Shown piece after piece: positions 24,657-32,803 of a DNA stretch of 64,000 nucleotides (position 1 is its first letter; the number at the start of each line of letters is the position of its first letter). Source of the DNA: UBA4656 sp002405525 (GTDB taxonomy: Bacteria; Pseudomonadota; Gammaproteobacteria; Xanthomonadales; Ahniellaceae); NCBI GenBank assembly GCA_036723735.1, contig DAIMGT010000009.1, forward strand, positions 28,721 through 92,720, given 5' to 3'. Below the pieces are notes generated by a model, which saw only the letters and a program-made list of their open reading frames with translations, ran no database searches and had not been told where the DNA came from. The position numbers and the translations under genes were made by a program.

Positions 24657-25325
24657 ATGGACTACGGTTGGTGGGCGGTGGTGCACATCCTGGCGGCGGG
24701 CTACTGGCTCGGCACCGACCTCGCGGTCTACTACACGGCCGGCATCATCGCCGATCGCAAGGCGCCGGCGGCCGTGCGCCTGTGGGCCGGCAGGGCGATG
24801 CTTCTGCTGGACATGGTGCCGCGCACCTGTTTGATCGTGACCTTCGCCGTCGGGCTCACGCTGGCCGCGCAGGCCGGATTCCTCGCGCCGCTGCGGGAGT
24901 GGCTGCCGGCGGTCTGGGTCGGTGCGCTCGGCTGGCTGGCGCTGACCTGGAGCGTGTTCCGGCTGGAACACTCGCCGCTCGGCCACCGCCTCGCGCGCAT
25001 CGACTTCGCCCTGCGCATCGCGATCGCCGCCGGCTGCCTGTACGGCGGGGCGCTGCTGTGGACCGGTAGCGACGCCGTCGCGCGCACGCCGTGGCTGGCG
25101 CTGAAACTCGCGATCCTCGGCGCGATCATCGGTCTCGGCCTGGTGATCCGCGTGCAGCTCAGGCCTTTCGGCGCGCTGTTCGGCAAGGCGGTCTCCGGCC
25201 AGGCCGGCGCGGCCGACGAGGACGCGCTGGCGCGCCTGATCGCGCGGGTCAAGGTGCCGGTGTGGGCGATCTGGGTCGCGGTCGCCGCGGCCATCGCCCT
25301 GGGGCGTCTGAAACCGTACTTCTGA
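24657..25325 (+). CDS. Multi-pass membrane protein, CopD/DUF2269-like
   Basis: A 222-residue integral membrane protein with about six hydrophobic helices. The first helix (WWAVVHILAAGYWLGTDLAVY) with its His, and the following VRLWAGRAMLLLDMVPRTCL, resemble CopD/DUF2269-like proteins. The assignment is by pattern and not firm. There is no signal peptide beyond the first helix. The ATG at 24657 is chosen over an upstream in-frame start because MDYGWWAVVHIL leads directly into helix 1. It precedes leuS by 82 bp on the same strand. Confidence 0.6.
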   Translation: MDYGWWAVVHILAAGYWLGTDLAVYYTAGIIADRKAPAAVRLWAGRAMLLLDMVPRTCLIVTFAVGLTLAAQAGFLAPLREWLPAVWVGALGWLALTWSVFRLEHSPLGHRLARIDFALRIAIAAGCLYGGALLWTGSDAVARTPWLALKLAILGAIIGLGLVIRVQLRPFGALFGKAVSGQAGAADEDALARLIARVKVPVWAIWVAVAAAIALGRLKPYF

Positions 25326-25407
25326 CGTTCCGGACCGCGGGCGCGCCGGCGCCCGCTGCGCTAACCTATTGCGTTCACTTGCTCCGCGCGGCGCACCCGC
25401 GAACCCC

Positions 25408-28041
25408 ATGCAGGAAACCTACGATTTCAAGGCCATCGAGGCCGCCGCCCAGGCGTACTGGAACCGCACCCGCGCCTTCGAGGTGACGGAAGACCGCACG
25501 CGGCCGAAGTACTACTGCCTGTCGATGCTGCCCTATCCCTCGGGCGCGCTGCACATGGGCCACGTGCGCAACTACACCATCGGCGACGTGATCAGCCGCC
25601 ACAAGCGCATGCTGGGCTTCAACGTGCTGCAGCCGATCGGCTTCGACGCCTTCGGACTGCCGGCCGAGAACGCGGCGATCAAGCACGGCATCCCGCCGGC
25701 GGAGTGGACCTACGCCAACATCGACAACATGCGCCGGCAGTTGAAGGCCCTGGGCTACGCCTACGACTGGTCGCGCGAGGTCGTGACCTGCAGGCCGGAG
25801 TACTACCGCTGGGAGCAGCTGTTCTTCGTGCGCCTGTTCGAGAAGGGCCTGGTCTACCGCAAGAACGCGGTGGTGAACTGGGACCCGGTGGACCAGACCG
25901 TGCTCGCCAACGAGCAGGTGGTCGACGGGCGCGGCTGGCGCTCCGGTGCGCTGGTGGAACGGCGCGAGATCCCGCAGTGGTTCTTCCGCATCACCGCCTA
26001 CGCGGAAGAGCTGCTGAACGAGATCGACCGGCTGGATGGCTGGCCGGAATCGGTCAAGACCATGCAGCGCAACTGGATCGGGCGTTCGGAAGGCTTGGAG
26101 ATCGACTTCGGTGTCGACGGCGCCGCCGACCGGCTTCGCATCTACACCACGCGGCCGGATACGCTGCTGGGCGCGACCTACATGGCGGTCGCCGCCGAGC
26201 ATCCGATCGCGGTCGAGGCGGCGAAGTCCGCCCCGGCGCTCGCCGCGTTCTGCGCCGAGTGCACGCGCACCGACGTCACCGAGGCCAGCCTGGAGACGAT
26301 GGAGAAGCGCGGCATGGCCACCGGCCGCTTCGCGATCCATCCGCTGACCGGCGACAAGCTGCCGATCTGGGTCGCCAACTTCGTGCTGATGGGTTACGGC
26401 ACCGGCGCGGTGATGGCCGTGCCGGGCCACGACGAGCGCGACTTCGCCTTCGCGTTGAAGTACGGCCTGCCCATCAGGCAGGTGGTGGCGCACCGGAAGG
26501 CCCCGCAGGCCAACGGGGGCGAACTCGCCTACGACGCGACGCAGTGGAAGGACTGGTACGCCAGCAAGAAGGACGAGGACACGCATGCCGTGAATTCGAC
26601 CCCGCACATCGCCGACGGCAGCACGCATCGGCAGGCCTTCGAGCAGGTCGCGAAGGTGCTGCAGGGCAAAGGGGTGGGCCAGCGAAAGGTCAACTACCGC
26701 CTGCGCGACTGGGGCGTCTCGCGCCAGCGCTACTGGGGCTGCCCGATCCCGATCATCTACCGCGCAGACGGCACGGCCGTGCCGGTGCCGGAAGACCAGT
26801 TGCCCGTAATGCTGCCCGAAGACGTGACCTTCGAGGGCGTGAAGAGCCCGATCAAGGCCGACCCCGAATGGCGCAGGACCGTCGATCCCGAGACCGGCGC
26901 GCCGGCCGAGCGCGAGACCGACACCTTCGACACCTTCGTCGAGTCGAGCTGGTACTACGCGCGCTACGCCTGCCCGGGTGCCGAGGGCGGCATCGACGCG
27001 CGTGCCGACTATTGGCTGCCGGTCGACCAGTACATCGGCGGTATCGAGCACGCGGTGATGCACCTGCTGTACTTCCGTTTCTGGCACAAACTTCTGCGCG
27101 ACACCGGCATGCTGTCCTCCAGCGAGCCGGCCACCAACCTCCTGTGCCAGGGCATGGTGGTCGCCGAGACCTTCTACCGCGACCAGCCGGACGGCTCGAA
27201 GGACTGGATCAATCCGGCCGACGTCGACGTCGATCTCGACACCAAGGGAAAGATCGTCGGCGCGCGCCTGAAGTCCGATGGCCAGCCTGTGATGATTGGC
27301 GCGACCGAGAAGATGTCGAAGTCGAAGAACAATGGCGTCGATCCGCAGGTGATGGTCGACCAGTTCGGCGCCGACACGGTGCGCATGTTCTCGATGTTCG
27401 CCGCTCCGCCGGAGCACTCGCTGGAATGGAGCGAGGCCGGGTTGGAAGGCATGGCGCGATTCCTGCGCCGGCTGTGGGCGCAGGTGCACAAGCACGTCGC
27501 CAAGGGTGCGGCGCCGGCGTTCGATCCGAGCGCGCTGACCGCGCCGCAGAAGGCGATCCGCCGTCAGGTGCACGAGACCATCGCCAAGGTCGGCGACGAC
27601 TATGGTCGCCGCTACACCTTCAACACCGCGATCGCGGCGGTGATGGAGCTGATCAACGCGCTGGCGAAGTTCGACGACGAATCGGCGCAGGGTCGCGCCG
27701 TGCTGCAGGAGGCCTGGACCTCGGTGGTCCTGCTGCTGAACCCGATCACCCCGCACGTCGCGCACGCGCTGTGGCAGGCGCTCGGCCACGGCGAGACCCT
27801 GCTCGAGGACCAGCCCTTCCCGAAGGCCGATCCCGCGGCGTTGGTGCGCGACGCGCTGACGCTGGCGGTGCAGGTCAACGGCAAGCTGCGCGGCACGATC
27901 GAGGTGCCGGTCGATGCCTCGAAGGAGGCGGTCGAGGCGCAGGCGCTCGCCGATGCGAACGTGCAGAAGTTCATCGCCGGGCTCGCCGTGCGCAAGGTGA
28001 TCGTGGTCCCGGGCAAGATCGTCAACATCGTGGTGGGCTGA
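25408..28041 (+). CDS. leuS: Leucyl-tRNA synthetase
   Basis: An 877-residue class I synthetase that charges tRNA-Leu. The HIGH motif is HMGH (about residues 49-52, in YPSGALHMGHVRNYTIGD) and the KMSKS loop is at 635-639. The CP1 editing domain lies between them, with the conserved TRPDTLLGATYMAVAAEHP and GYGTGAVMAVPGHDERD motifs. The C-terminal anticodon-binding and LeuRS-specific domains end in KVIVVPGKIVNIVV. Length agrees with the bacterial family (~860). It leads the conserved run leuS-lptE-holA-nadD-rsfS-rlmH. Confidence 0.98.
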   Translation: MQETYDFKAIEAAAQAYWNRTRAFEVTEDRTRPKYYCLSMLPYPSGALHMGHVRNYTIGDVISRHKRMLGFNVLQPIGFDAFGLPAENAAIKHGIPPAEWTYANIDNMRRQLKALGYAYDWSREVVTCRPEYYRWEQLFFVRLFEKGLVYRKNAVVNWDPVDQTVLANEQVVDGRGWRSGALVERREIPQWFFRITAYAEELLNEIDRLDGWPESVKTMQRNWIGRSEGLEIDFGVDGAADRLRIYTTRPDTLLGATYMAVAAEHPIAVEAAKSAPALAAFCAECTRTDVTEASLETMEKRGMATGRFAIHPLTGDKLPIWVANFVLMGYGTGAVMAVPGHDERDFAFALKYGLPIRQVVAHRKAPQANGGELAYDATQWKDWYASKKDEDTHAVNSTPHIADGSTHRQAFEQVAKVLQGKGVGQRKVNYRLRDWGVSRQRYWGCPIPIIYRADGTAVPVPEDQLPVMLPEDVTFEGVKSPIKADPEWRRTVDPETGAPAERETDTFDTFVESSWYYARYACPGAEGGIDARADYWLPVDQYIGGIEHAVMHLLYFRFWHKLLRDTGMLSSSEPATNLLCQGMVVAETFYRDQPDGSKDWINPADVDVDLDTKGKIVGARLKSDGQPVMIGATEKMSKSKNNGVDPQVMVDQFGADTVRMFSMFAAPPEHSLEWSEAGLEGMARFLRRLWAQVHKHVAKGAAPAFDPSALTAPQKAIRRQVHETIAKVGDDYGRRYTFNTAIAAVMELINALAKFDDESAQGRAVLQEAWTSVVLLLNPITPHVAHALWQALGHGETLLEDQPFPKADPAALVRDALTLAVQVNGKLRGTIEVPVDASKEAVEAQALADANVQKFIAGLAVRKVIVVPGKIVNIVVG

Positions 28042-28247
28042 GGCGCCTGCGCGCGCGGCACCGCACCGCGACGCCGGATCGCGAAGCCGTCGAATCCCTC
28101 CGCCCGGTGGGCGCGGCGGGCTCGACGGCCGCATGCGGTGGCCTGCCGGGCGTCCGCGCGGCACGCACGGGCTGGGCGAGGGGCAGGGGAGCGGGGCCAC
28201 ACTCGCGATACCATCCGGGTCCCGAATCCATCGTTCGTCGCCCGCCG

Positions 28248-28742
28248 ATGATCCGAATCGCCCTTCGCCTCGCCGCGCTCCTCCTTCCGCTGGCACTGGC
28301 CGCGTGCGGCTTCGCCCTGCGCGGCGAGGCGCGGCTCGCGCCCGAACTCGCGCGCGCCACCTTCGAGGTCGCCGATCCCTACAGTCCGCTGGCGCGCGAC
28401 GTCGAGGCCGCGCTGCGGCGCGCCGGGTTCCAGAAGGTCGCCGCCGGCACGGATGGCGCGGCGCGCATCCGCATCCCGGTCGACGAGGCGCGCACCGAGG
28501 TGCTCACCGTCGGCGAAACGGCGCGCGTGACCGAATACGTGGTGCGCTATCGCGTCGAGGTCGAAGCATCGGCCGCCGATGGGCGCGCGCTGCTCCCTCG
28601 CACGCCGATCGTGCTCGAGCGCGAATTCTCCTTCGACGAGACACAGGCGCTCGGCGCGCAGGCCGAGCAGGACCTGATCCGCCGCGAACTGCAGCGCGAG
28701 ATGGTGCAGCAGGTGCTGCGGCGGCTGGAGGCGGCGCGGTGA
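28248..28742 (+). CDS. lptE: LPS-assembly lipoprotein LptE
   Basis: A 164-residue outer-membrane lipoprotein that plugs and supports LptD during lipopolysaccharide insertion. The signal peptide ends in the lipobox LAAC, with the lipidated Cys at residue 20, followed by GFALRG, the usual LptE opening. The rest is a small alpha/beta fold with LEREFSFDETQALGAQAEQ and a C-terminal helix QREMVQQVLRRLEA. Position between leuS and holA is the classical one. The gap to leuS is 206 bp; a G-rich repeat region follows. Confidence 0.92.
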   Translation: MIRIALRLAALLLPLALAACGFALRGEARLAPELARATFEVADPYSPLARDVEAALRRAGFQKVAAGTDGAARIRIPVDEARTEVLTVGETARVTEYVVRYRVEVEASAADGRALLPRTPIVLEREFSFDETQALGAQAEQDLIRRELQREMVQQVLRRLEAAR

Positions 28743-28785
28743 GGGGCGTTGGGTTCTTGCGGCGTTGGGTGCTGTGAGGGTTTAC

Positions 28786-28834
28786 GGGTGAGGGTATAGG
28801 GCTCAGGGTATGGGGCCCAGGGCTCAGGGCCCAG
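28786..28834 (+). repeat. GGGNNNA heptad array (potential G-quadruplex)
   Basis: GGG runs recur at 28786, 28792, 28799, 28806, 28813, 28820 and 28827, spaced six or seven bases apart, giving a degenerate GGGNNNA heptad. At least four G-tracts with loops of 3-4 bases satisfy the usual G-quadruplex pattern on the + strand, the coding strand for lptE and holA. Confidence 0.75.
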
Positions 28835-28957
28835 TGGAATCACGGGGCGCGGGGAGGGGTCGTTGGGTTGGCGGTCGCGCATGCGCTGCCGAACGCCCTC
28901 GTGTTTCGGACCGCGGACCCTCCAGCGTTGCGCCAGGCCCGGCCACCGCCGGCTTTT

Positions 28958-28983
28958 CTGGGCCCTGTACCCTGGGCCCTCTC
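28958..28983 (-). repeat. Inverted partner of the heptad array
   Basis: CTGGGCCCT occurs at 28958 and again at 28972, joined by GTACC. Read on the minus strand this is the same GGGNNNA heptad series as at 28786-28834. It ends 44 bp before the holA start codon. Confidence 0.7.
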
Positions 28984-29026
28984 TCCAACCGACAACCCAT
29001 CCATCCGCGAATCGCCCGGTCACCCG

Positions 29027-30124
29027 ATGGAACTGAAACCCACCCAGGTCGAACGTCAACTCGCCGGCAGCGCCGATCTCGCGCCGGTGTGGTTGATCGC
29101 CGGCGACGAGCACCTGCTGGTGATCGAGGCCGCCGACGCGGTGCGGCGGCGTGCGCGCGAACTCGGCTTCACGGAGCGCGAGGTGCTCGACGCCGAGCCC
29201 GGGTTCGACTGGGATGAGTTCGCGCGCGCTGGCGCGAGCCTGTCGCTGTTCGCCGCCCGCCGCGTCATCGATCTGCGCATGCCCACCGGCAGGCCGGACA
29301 GGCACCCCGCGAAGGCGGGCGCGGAGGCCTTGCAGGCATTCTGCTCGGCGCCGCCGCCCGACACCGTGCTGCTGATCACGTGCATGGCCTGGAGCCGCGC
29401 CCACGAAACGAAGTGGGTCGAGGCGGTGCGCCAGGTTGGCGTGTTCGTGCCGTGCTGGCCGCTGAAGGCCGAGGAGACCCGGCAGTGGCTCGCGGCGCGC
29501 GCCCTCAAGGCCGGTCTGCGGCTCACGGATGACGCGGTCGATGCGCTGCTCGATCGGGTGGAGGGCAACCTGCTGGCCGCCGGCCAGGAGATCGACAAGC
29601 TGCGCCTGCTGATCGGCGTCGACGTGGGGGCCATCGGCGTCGAGCGGCTCGCGGAACTGGTCGCCGACAGCGCGCGCTTCGACGTGTTCAAGCTGGCCGA
29701 TGCCGCGCTCGGCGGCGACGCCGAGCGCGCGTTGCGCATCGTCGCTGCGCTGCGCGCCGAAGGCGAGCAGGTGCCGGCGCTGGTGCCGGTGCTTTCGGGC
29801 CAGGTGGCGCTGGTGTCGCGGCTGGCGGCGGCGGTCGAGTCCGGTCGCAGCGTTGACGCCGCGCTGCGCGCCGAGCCGGGGGTTTGGGCGTCCCGGCACG
29901 GCGTCTACCGGGCCGCTCTCGCGCGCGGGCGCGGCGCCTTCTGGGAGGCGCGGCTGGCTGCCCTGGCGCGCGTCGAGCGCGCCGGCAAGGGCCGCGCGCC
30001 CGACCCGCTCTGGCGCATCGAGTACGAGCAGCGCGACCGTCCCCAGTTCGACCCCTGGCTGGAACTCGAACGCGCCGTCGCAGCCATCGCCGATCCCCGC
30101 ATCGCGCGTCGTGTCGCGCCTTAG
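29027..30124 (+). CDS. holA: DNA polymerase III subunit delta
   Basis: A 365-residue clamp-loader subunit that opens the beta sliding clamp. The N-terminal AAA-like domain starts MELKPTQVERQLAG, with PVWLIAGDEHLLVIEAADAVRR corresponding to the family's YlvyGdEplLvqea block. FAARRVIDLRMPTGRP, PPPDTVLLITCMAW and NLLAAGQEIDKLRLL are further family blocks. A typical helical C-terminal collar domain follows. The frame is open upstream through the repeat region, but the ATG at 29027 gives the family N-terminus. Its place after lptE is the canonical one. Confidence 0.93.
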   Translation: MELKPTQVERQLAGSADLAPVWLIAGDEHLLVIEAADAVRRRARELGFTEREVLDAEPGFDWDEFARAGASLSLFAARRVIDLRMPTGRPDRHPAKAGAEALQAFCSAPPPDTVLLITCMAWSRAHETKWVEAVRQVGVFVPCWPLKAEETRQWLAARALKAGLRLTDDAVDALLDRVEGNLLAAGQEIDKLRLLIGVDVGAIGVERLAELVADSARFDVFKLADAALGGDAERALRIVAALRAEGEQVPALVPVLSGQVALVSRLAAAVESGRSVDAALRAEPGVWASRHGVYRAALARGRGAFWEARLAALARVERAGKGRAPDPLWRIEYEQRDRPQFDPWLELERAVAAIADPRIARRVAP

Positions 30125-30411
30125 GCGCGCGCTGGCGGCAGCGAGCCGTGTGAGCGCGCTGTGGGAGCGAGCAACGCTCGCGACTGCGACATCGAAACGC
30201 GCGGCGGCCACGATCGTCCGCGATGCACGCATTGTGCGCTTCCGCGGGGTCTCGGGCGCGGACGACATCGCGCACTCGCGCCCACGGCGGCGCCCTGCAG
30301 GCGCGGGTGCGGCTCGCGATCGCCGCATCGACGATCGCCGCAGACACGATTGCCGCAGTCGCGAGCGTTGCTCGCTGCCAAAGGTGTGGTGGCTTGGCTA
30401 CCATCCACGCC
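30125..30411. other. Intergenic region between holA and nadD carrying a wide REP pair
   Basis: A 287-bp gap without a gene. Most of it lies inside an inverted pair of REP-like arms (30161-30380). Smaller GATCG-centred repeats such as GCGATCGCCGC and GACGATCGCCGC lie near 30315-30345. No promoter could be placed. Confidence 0.6.
30161..30380. repeat. REP-type inverted pair between holA and nadD
   Basis: Left arm GTGGGAGCGAGCAACGCTCG and onward through CGACTGCG (30161-30188). The right arm is its reverse complement (about 30354-30380, CGCAGTCGCGAGCGTTGCTC and onward). About 24 bases pair exactly, with ~165 bp between the arms. Each arm also contains the small palindrome CGAGCAACGCTCG. The same arm sequence is found at 52759 and 52920. 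Confidence 0.85.
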
Positions 30412-31047
30412 ATGCGCCCCCTCGCGATCCTCGGTGGCACCTTCGACCCCATCCACCATGGCCACCTGCGCGTGGCCTGGGAAGCGGCCGAGGCGCTCGA
30501 CGCCGAGCTGCGCATGGTGCCGGCGGCCGTGCCGCCGCACCGGCCGCAGCCCGGTGCCAGCGCCGCGCAGCGCATGGCGATGCTGGAAGCAGCACTCGCC
30601 GGCCAGCAGCGCCTGCGCGCCGACGATCGCGAACTGCGCCGCGGCGGCTCGTCCTACACCATCGACACTCTGCGCGAACTGCGCGCCGAGATCGGGCCGT
30701 CGCGCCCGCTGGTGCTGCTGGTCGGTGCCGATGCCTTCGCCGGCCTGTCCACCTGGCATGACTGGCGAGAGCTGTTCGACCATGCCCACGTCGGGGTTCT
30801 GACGCGACCCGGTCACGGCGGCGCGTTCGAGGCCGAACTCGCGGCGGAGTGGTTCACGCGCCGCGCCATCGAGGCCGCCGCGCTGCGCGAGGGACCGGCC
30901 GGGCGCATCCTGGCGATCGAGGTCACGCCGCTCGACATCTCCGCGAGCGCGATCCGGGCGCTGCTCGGTTGCGGCCGATCGCCACGCTTTCTGCTGCCCG
31001 ACTCGGTGCTGGCGCTGATCGAGCGCGAACACCTGTATCGGCGCTGA
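30412..31047 (+). CDS. nadD: Nicotinate-nucleotide adenylyltransferase
   Basis: A 211-residue NadD, which adenylates nicotinate mononucleotide in NAD synthesis. The nucleotidyltransferase motif GGTFDPIHHGHLR is at residues ~8-20; RGGSSYTIDTLRELR and VLLVGADAFAGLSTWHDWRE are the family substrate-site segments, and the ISxTxxR motif appears as DISASAIRALL. Length and order before rsfS match the conserved cluster. The ATG at 30412 (MRPLAILGG) is standard; the frame is open upstream through the REP region. Confidence 0.95.
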   Translation: MRPLAILGGTFDPIHHGHLRVAWEAAEALDAELRMVPAAVPPHRPQPGASAAQRMAMLEAALAGQQRLRADDRELRRGGSSYTIDTLRELRAEIGPSRPLVLLVGADAFAGLSTWHDWRELFDHAHVGVLTRPGHGGAFEAELAAEWFTRRAIEAAALREGPAGRILAIEVTPLDISASAIRALLGCGRSPRFLLPDSVLALIEREHLYRR

Positions 31048-31133
31048 CGGCACGACCCTTCCCAGCGCGCATCGAAGGTCTATACTGGCCCCGACCGGCG
31101 CACCGGCGCCGGCGAACCCACCAGCCGCGCGAG

Positions 31134-31733
31134 GTGTCGTCCCCTTTGGTCAGGAAAGCCAGCAGCACCCCCGTGCCCGCGAAGGGCAAGTCGTCCTCCA
31201 GGCCCGCCGCGAAAAAGGCGCCCGGCGTCCGGAAGCCGGCGGCGAAATCACCCCGCGGCGCCGGCAAGGCGCCGGCAAGAAAGGCGCCCAAGGCCGTCAA
31301 GCCGAAGGCCGCCCGGACCGTACCGGACGCGCCGACCGAAGCCGCCGCCGGACGCTCCGCCAAACTCCCCGCGTTCACCGCCAGCCTGCGCAAGCAGGTG
31401 CTCGCCGCGCTCGACGAGCTGAAGGCGCGCGACATCAAGGAGATCGACGTGCGCGAGAAGGCCTCGTTCACCGACCTGCTGGTGATCGCCTCCGGCACCT
31501 CCAGCCGGCATGTGAAGTCGATCGCCGACGAGGTGGTGAAGTTCTCCAAGCGCGCGGGCGTGATGCCGCTCGGCGTGGAGGGCGAGAAGGAGGCCGAATG
31601 GGTGCTGGTCGACCTCGGCGACATCGTGGTGCACCTCATGCTGCCGCGAATCCGCGAGTTCTACGCGCTGGAGCGGCTGTGGCTGGTGGGCGACGAGGCC
31701 CCGCCCGGAGCGGTGGGCGCCGTCGCCGGCTGA
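31134..31733 (+). CDS. rsfS: Ribosomal silencing factor RsfS with Lys/Ala/Pro-rich N-terminal tail
   Basis: RsfS binds uL14 on the 50S subunit and blocks subunit joining when nutrients are short. The conserved domain occupies the last ~115 residues, with ALDELKARDIKEIDVREKAS, DLLVIASGTSSRHVKSIADE and EWVLVDLGDIVVHLMLP. Upstream the frame adds ~75 residues of low-complexity Lys/Ala/Pro sequence. GTG at 31134 is chosen (199 residues); TTG at 31146 is a close alternative. No ATG lies close to the tail's start. The tail is probably a disordered RNA-binding extension. Confidence 0.88.
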   Translation: MSSPLVRKASSTPVPAKGKSSSRPAAKKAPGVRKPAAKSPRGAGKAPARKAPKAVKPKAARTVPDAPTEAAAGRSAKLPAFTASLRKQVLAALDELKARDIKEIDVREKASFTDLLVIASGTSSRHVKSIADEVVKFSKRAGVMPLGVEGEKEAEWVLVDLGDIVVHLMLPRIREFYALERLWLVGDEAPPGAVGAVAG

Positions 31734-31767
31734 TGCCGGCAGCGGCCGCGTACGTCGAGGCCGCCGC

Positions 31768-32238
31768 GTGCGCATCGTCCTGATCGCGGTCGGCGAGAAG
31801 CCGCCCGCCTGGGTGCGCGACGGCTTCGCCGACTACGTCCGCCGCCTGCCGAAGCCGTGGGCGCCGGAACTGGTCGAGCTGCCGCTCGGGAGCCGCGGCA
31901 AATCGTCCGATCCCGCGCGCGCGATCGCCGATGAAGGATCCCGCGTGATCACCGCGCTGCCGAAATCCGCCCACGTGGTCGCGCTCGACGAGCGCGGCAG
32001 CGCGTGGACCTCGGTGCAGTTGTCGCAGCGCATGGCGGCGTGGGCGCAGACCGGCGATCCGGTGGCCCTGCTGATCGGCGGCCCTGACGGCCATGCGCCC
32101 GAGGTGATGCAGCGCGCGCGCGAACGCTGGTCGCTGTCGCCGCTGACCCTGCCGCACGCGCTGGTGCGCGTGCTGGTCGCCGAACAGGTCTACCGCGGCT
32201 GGACCCTGCTGCAGGGCCATCCCTACCACCGCGCCTGA
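31768..32238 (+). CDS. rlmH: 23S rRNA pseudouridine(1915) N3-methyltransferase
   Basis: A 156-residue SPOUT methyltransferase that methylates Psi1915 in helix 69 of 23S rRNA on the intact 70S ribosome. The length equals the family standard (155). Visible motifs are MRIVLIAVGEKPPAWV at the N-terminus, VVALDERGSAWTSVQLSQ, ALLIGGPDGHAPEV (knot) and LPHALVRVLVAEQVYRGWTL near the C-terminus, ending HPYHRA. The start is GTG at 31768, 34 bp after rsfS, in the usual rsfS-rlmH order. Confidence 0.96.
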   Translation: MRIVLIAVGEKPPAWVRDGFADYVRRLPKPWAPELVELPLGSRGKSSDPARAIADEGSRVITALPKSAHVVALDERGSAWTSVQLSQRMAAWAQTGDPVALLIGGPDGHAPEVMQRARERWSLSPLTLPHALVRVLVAEQVYRGWTLLQGHPYHRA

Positions 32239-32239
32239 G

Positions 32240-32256
32240 CGCCGCGTTCAGCGGCG
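32240..32256. terminator. Bidirectional hairpin between rlmH and the convergent membrane gene
   Basis: A 6-bp perfect stem (CGCCGC/GCGGCG) with a GTTCA loop lies just after the rlmH stop. The loop contains the minus-strand stop codon of the neighbouring gene. No T-run is present, so activity is uncertain. Confidence 0.35.
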
Positions 32257-32682
32257 GTGGAAGTGCCGCCAGGTCGCCGCCAGCGGGATCGCGAAGGCGA
32301 GCCCGAAGGCGCAGTTCAGGATCGCGTTCTGCCAGAAGCCGGTGGCCACCGACCAGGTGGTGTCGACCACGAACCAGATCGCCAGCGGCCAGGCCAGCAT
32401 GCGCCAGCCCTCGACGTCGCCGCGGCGGAACGGACCTGCCAGTGCCAGCAGCATCAGTACGGCCCAGCCCAGCATCACCGCGCCGAGTACGCCGGTGACG
32501 AACACGAGATAGGGCACGACTGCCGTGCCGTATTCCGGGGGCAGCCAGGTCCGGCCGAACATCAGCATGTTGAAGAACGCCTGCACCGCGTCGGGCAGCA
32601 GCACGCAGGCCAGCCCGAACACGCCGACCCCGGTCGCTGCCGCCAGCAGCCAGCGCCACCAGAACGTCGGGGGTTCCCGCAT
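32248..32682 (-). CDS. Hypothetical four-helix membrane protein
   Basis: A 144-residue membrane protein with four hydrophobic helices (roughly residues 8-28, 52-82, 92-112 and 118-136). I do not recognise the family. WPLAIWFVVDTTWSVATGFWQNAILN near the third helix is the most distinctive segment. No catalytic motif is visible. The ATG at 32682 is chosen because MREPPTFWWRWLL enters helix 1 directly. It is convergent with rlmH and divergent from the next secreted protein gene. Confidence 0.7.
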   Translation of the reverse strand: MREPPTFWWRWLLAAATGVGVFGLACVLLPDAVQAFFNMLMFGRTWLPPEYGTAVVPYLVFVTGVLGAVMLGWAVLMLLALAGPFRRGDVEGWRMLAWPLAIWFVVDTTWSVATGFWQNAILNCAFGLAFAIPLAATWRHFHRR

Positions 32683-32803
32683 CGCATGCTCCAACTTCGG
32701 CCTGGACACAGTGTCGACGGCCGCGCGGCCGGGGGCAAGTCCCCGCTTGCGCGGTGTGGCCTGAGGCGCCACGCTGAGAAGCCGCCCCGCGGAGTCCGCC
32801 CCG

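Larger units (their letters stand above)
28743..29026. other. Intergenic region with G-rich heptad repeats between lptE and holA
   Basis: This 284-bp gap holds no gene. It contains a G-tract array (28778-28834) and a facing C-tract array (28958-28983). The two form a 26-bp inverted repeat with about 21 matching positions by eye, separated by ~123 bp. The sequence between the arms is GC-rich and shows no codon bias. Confidence 0.7.
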
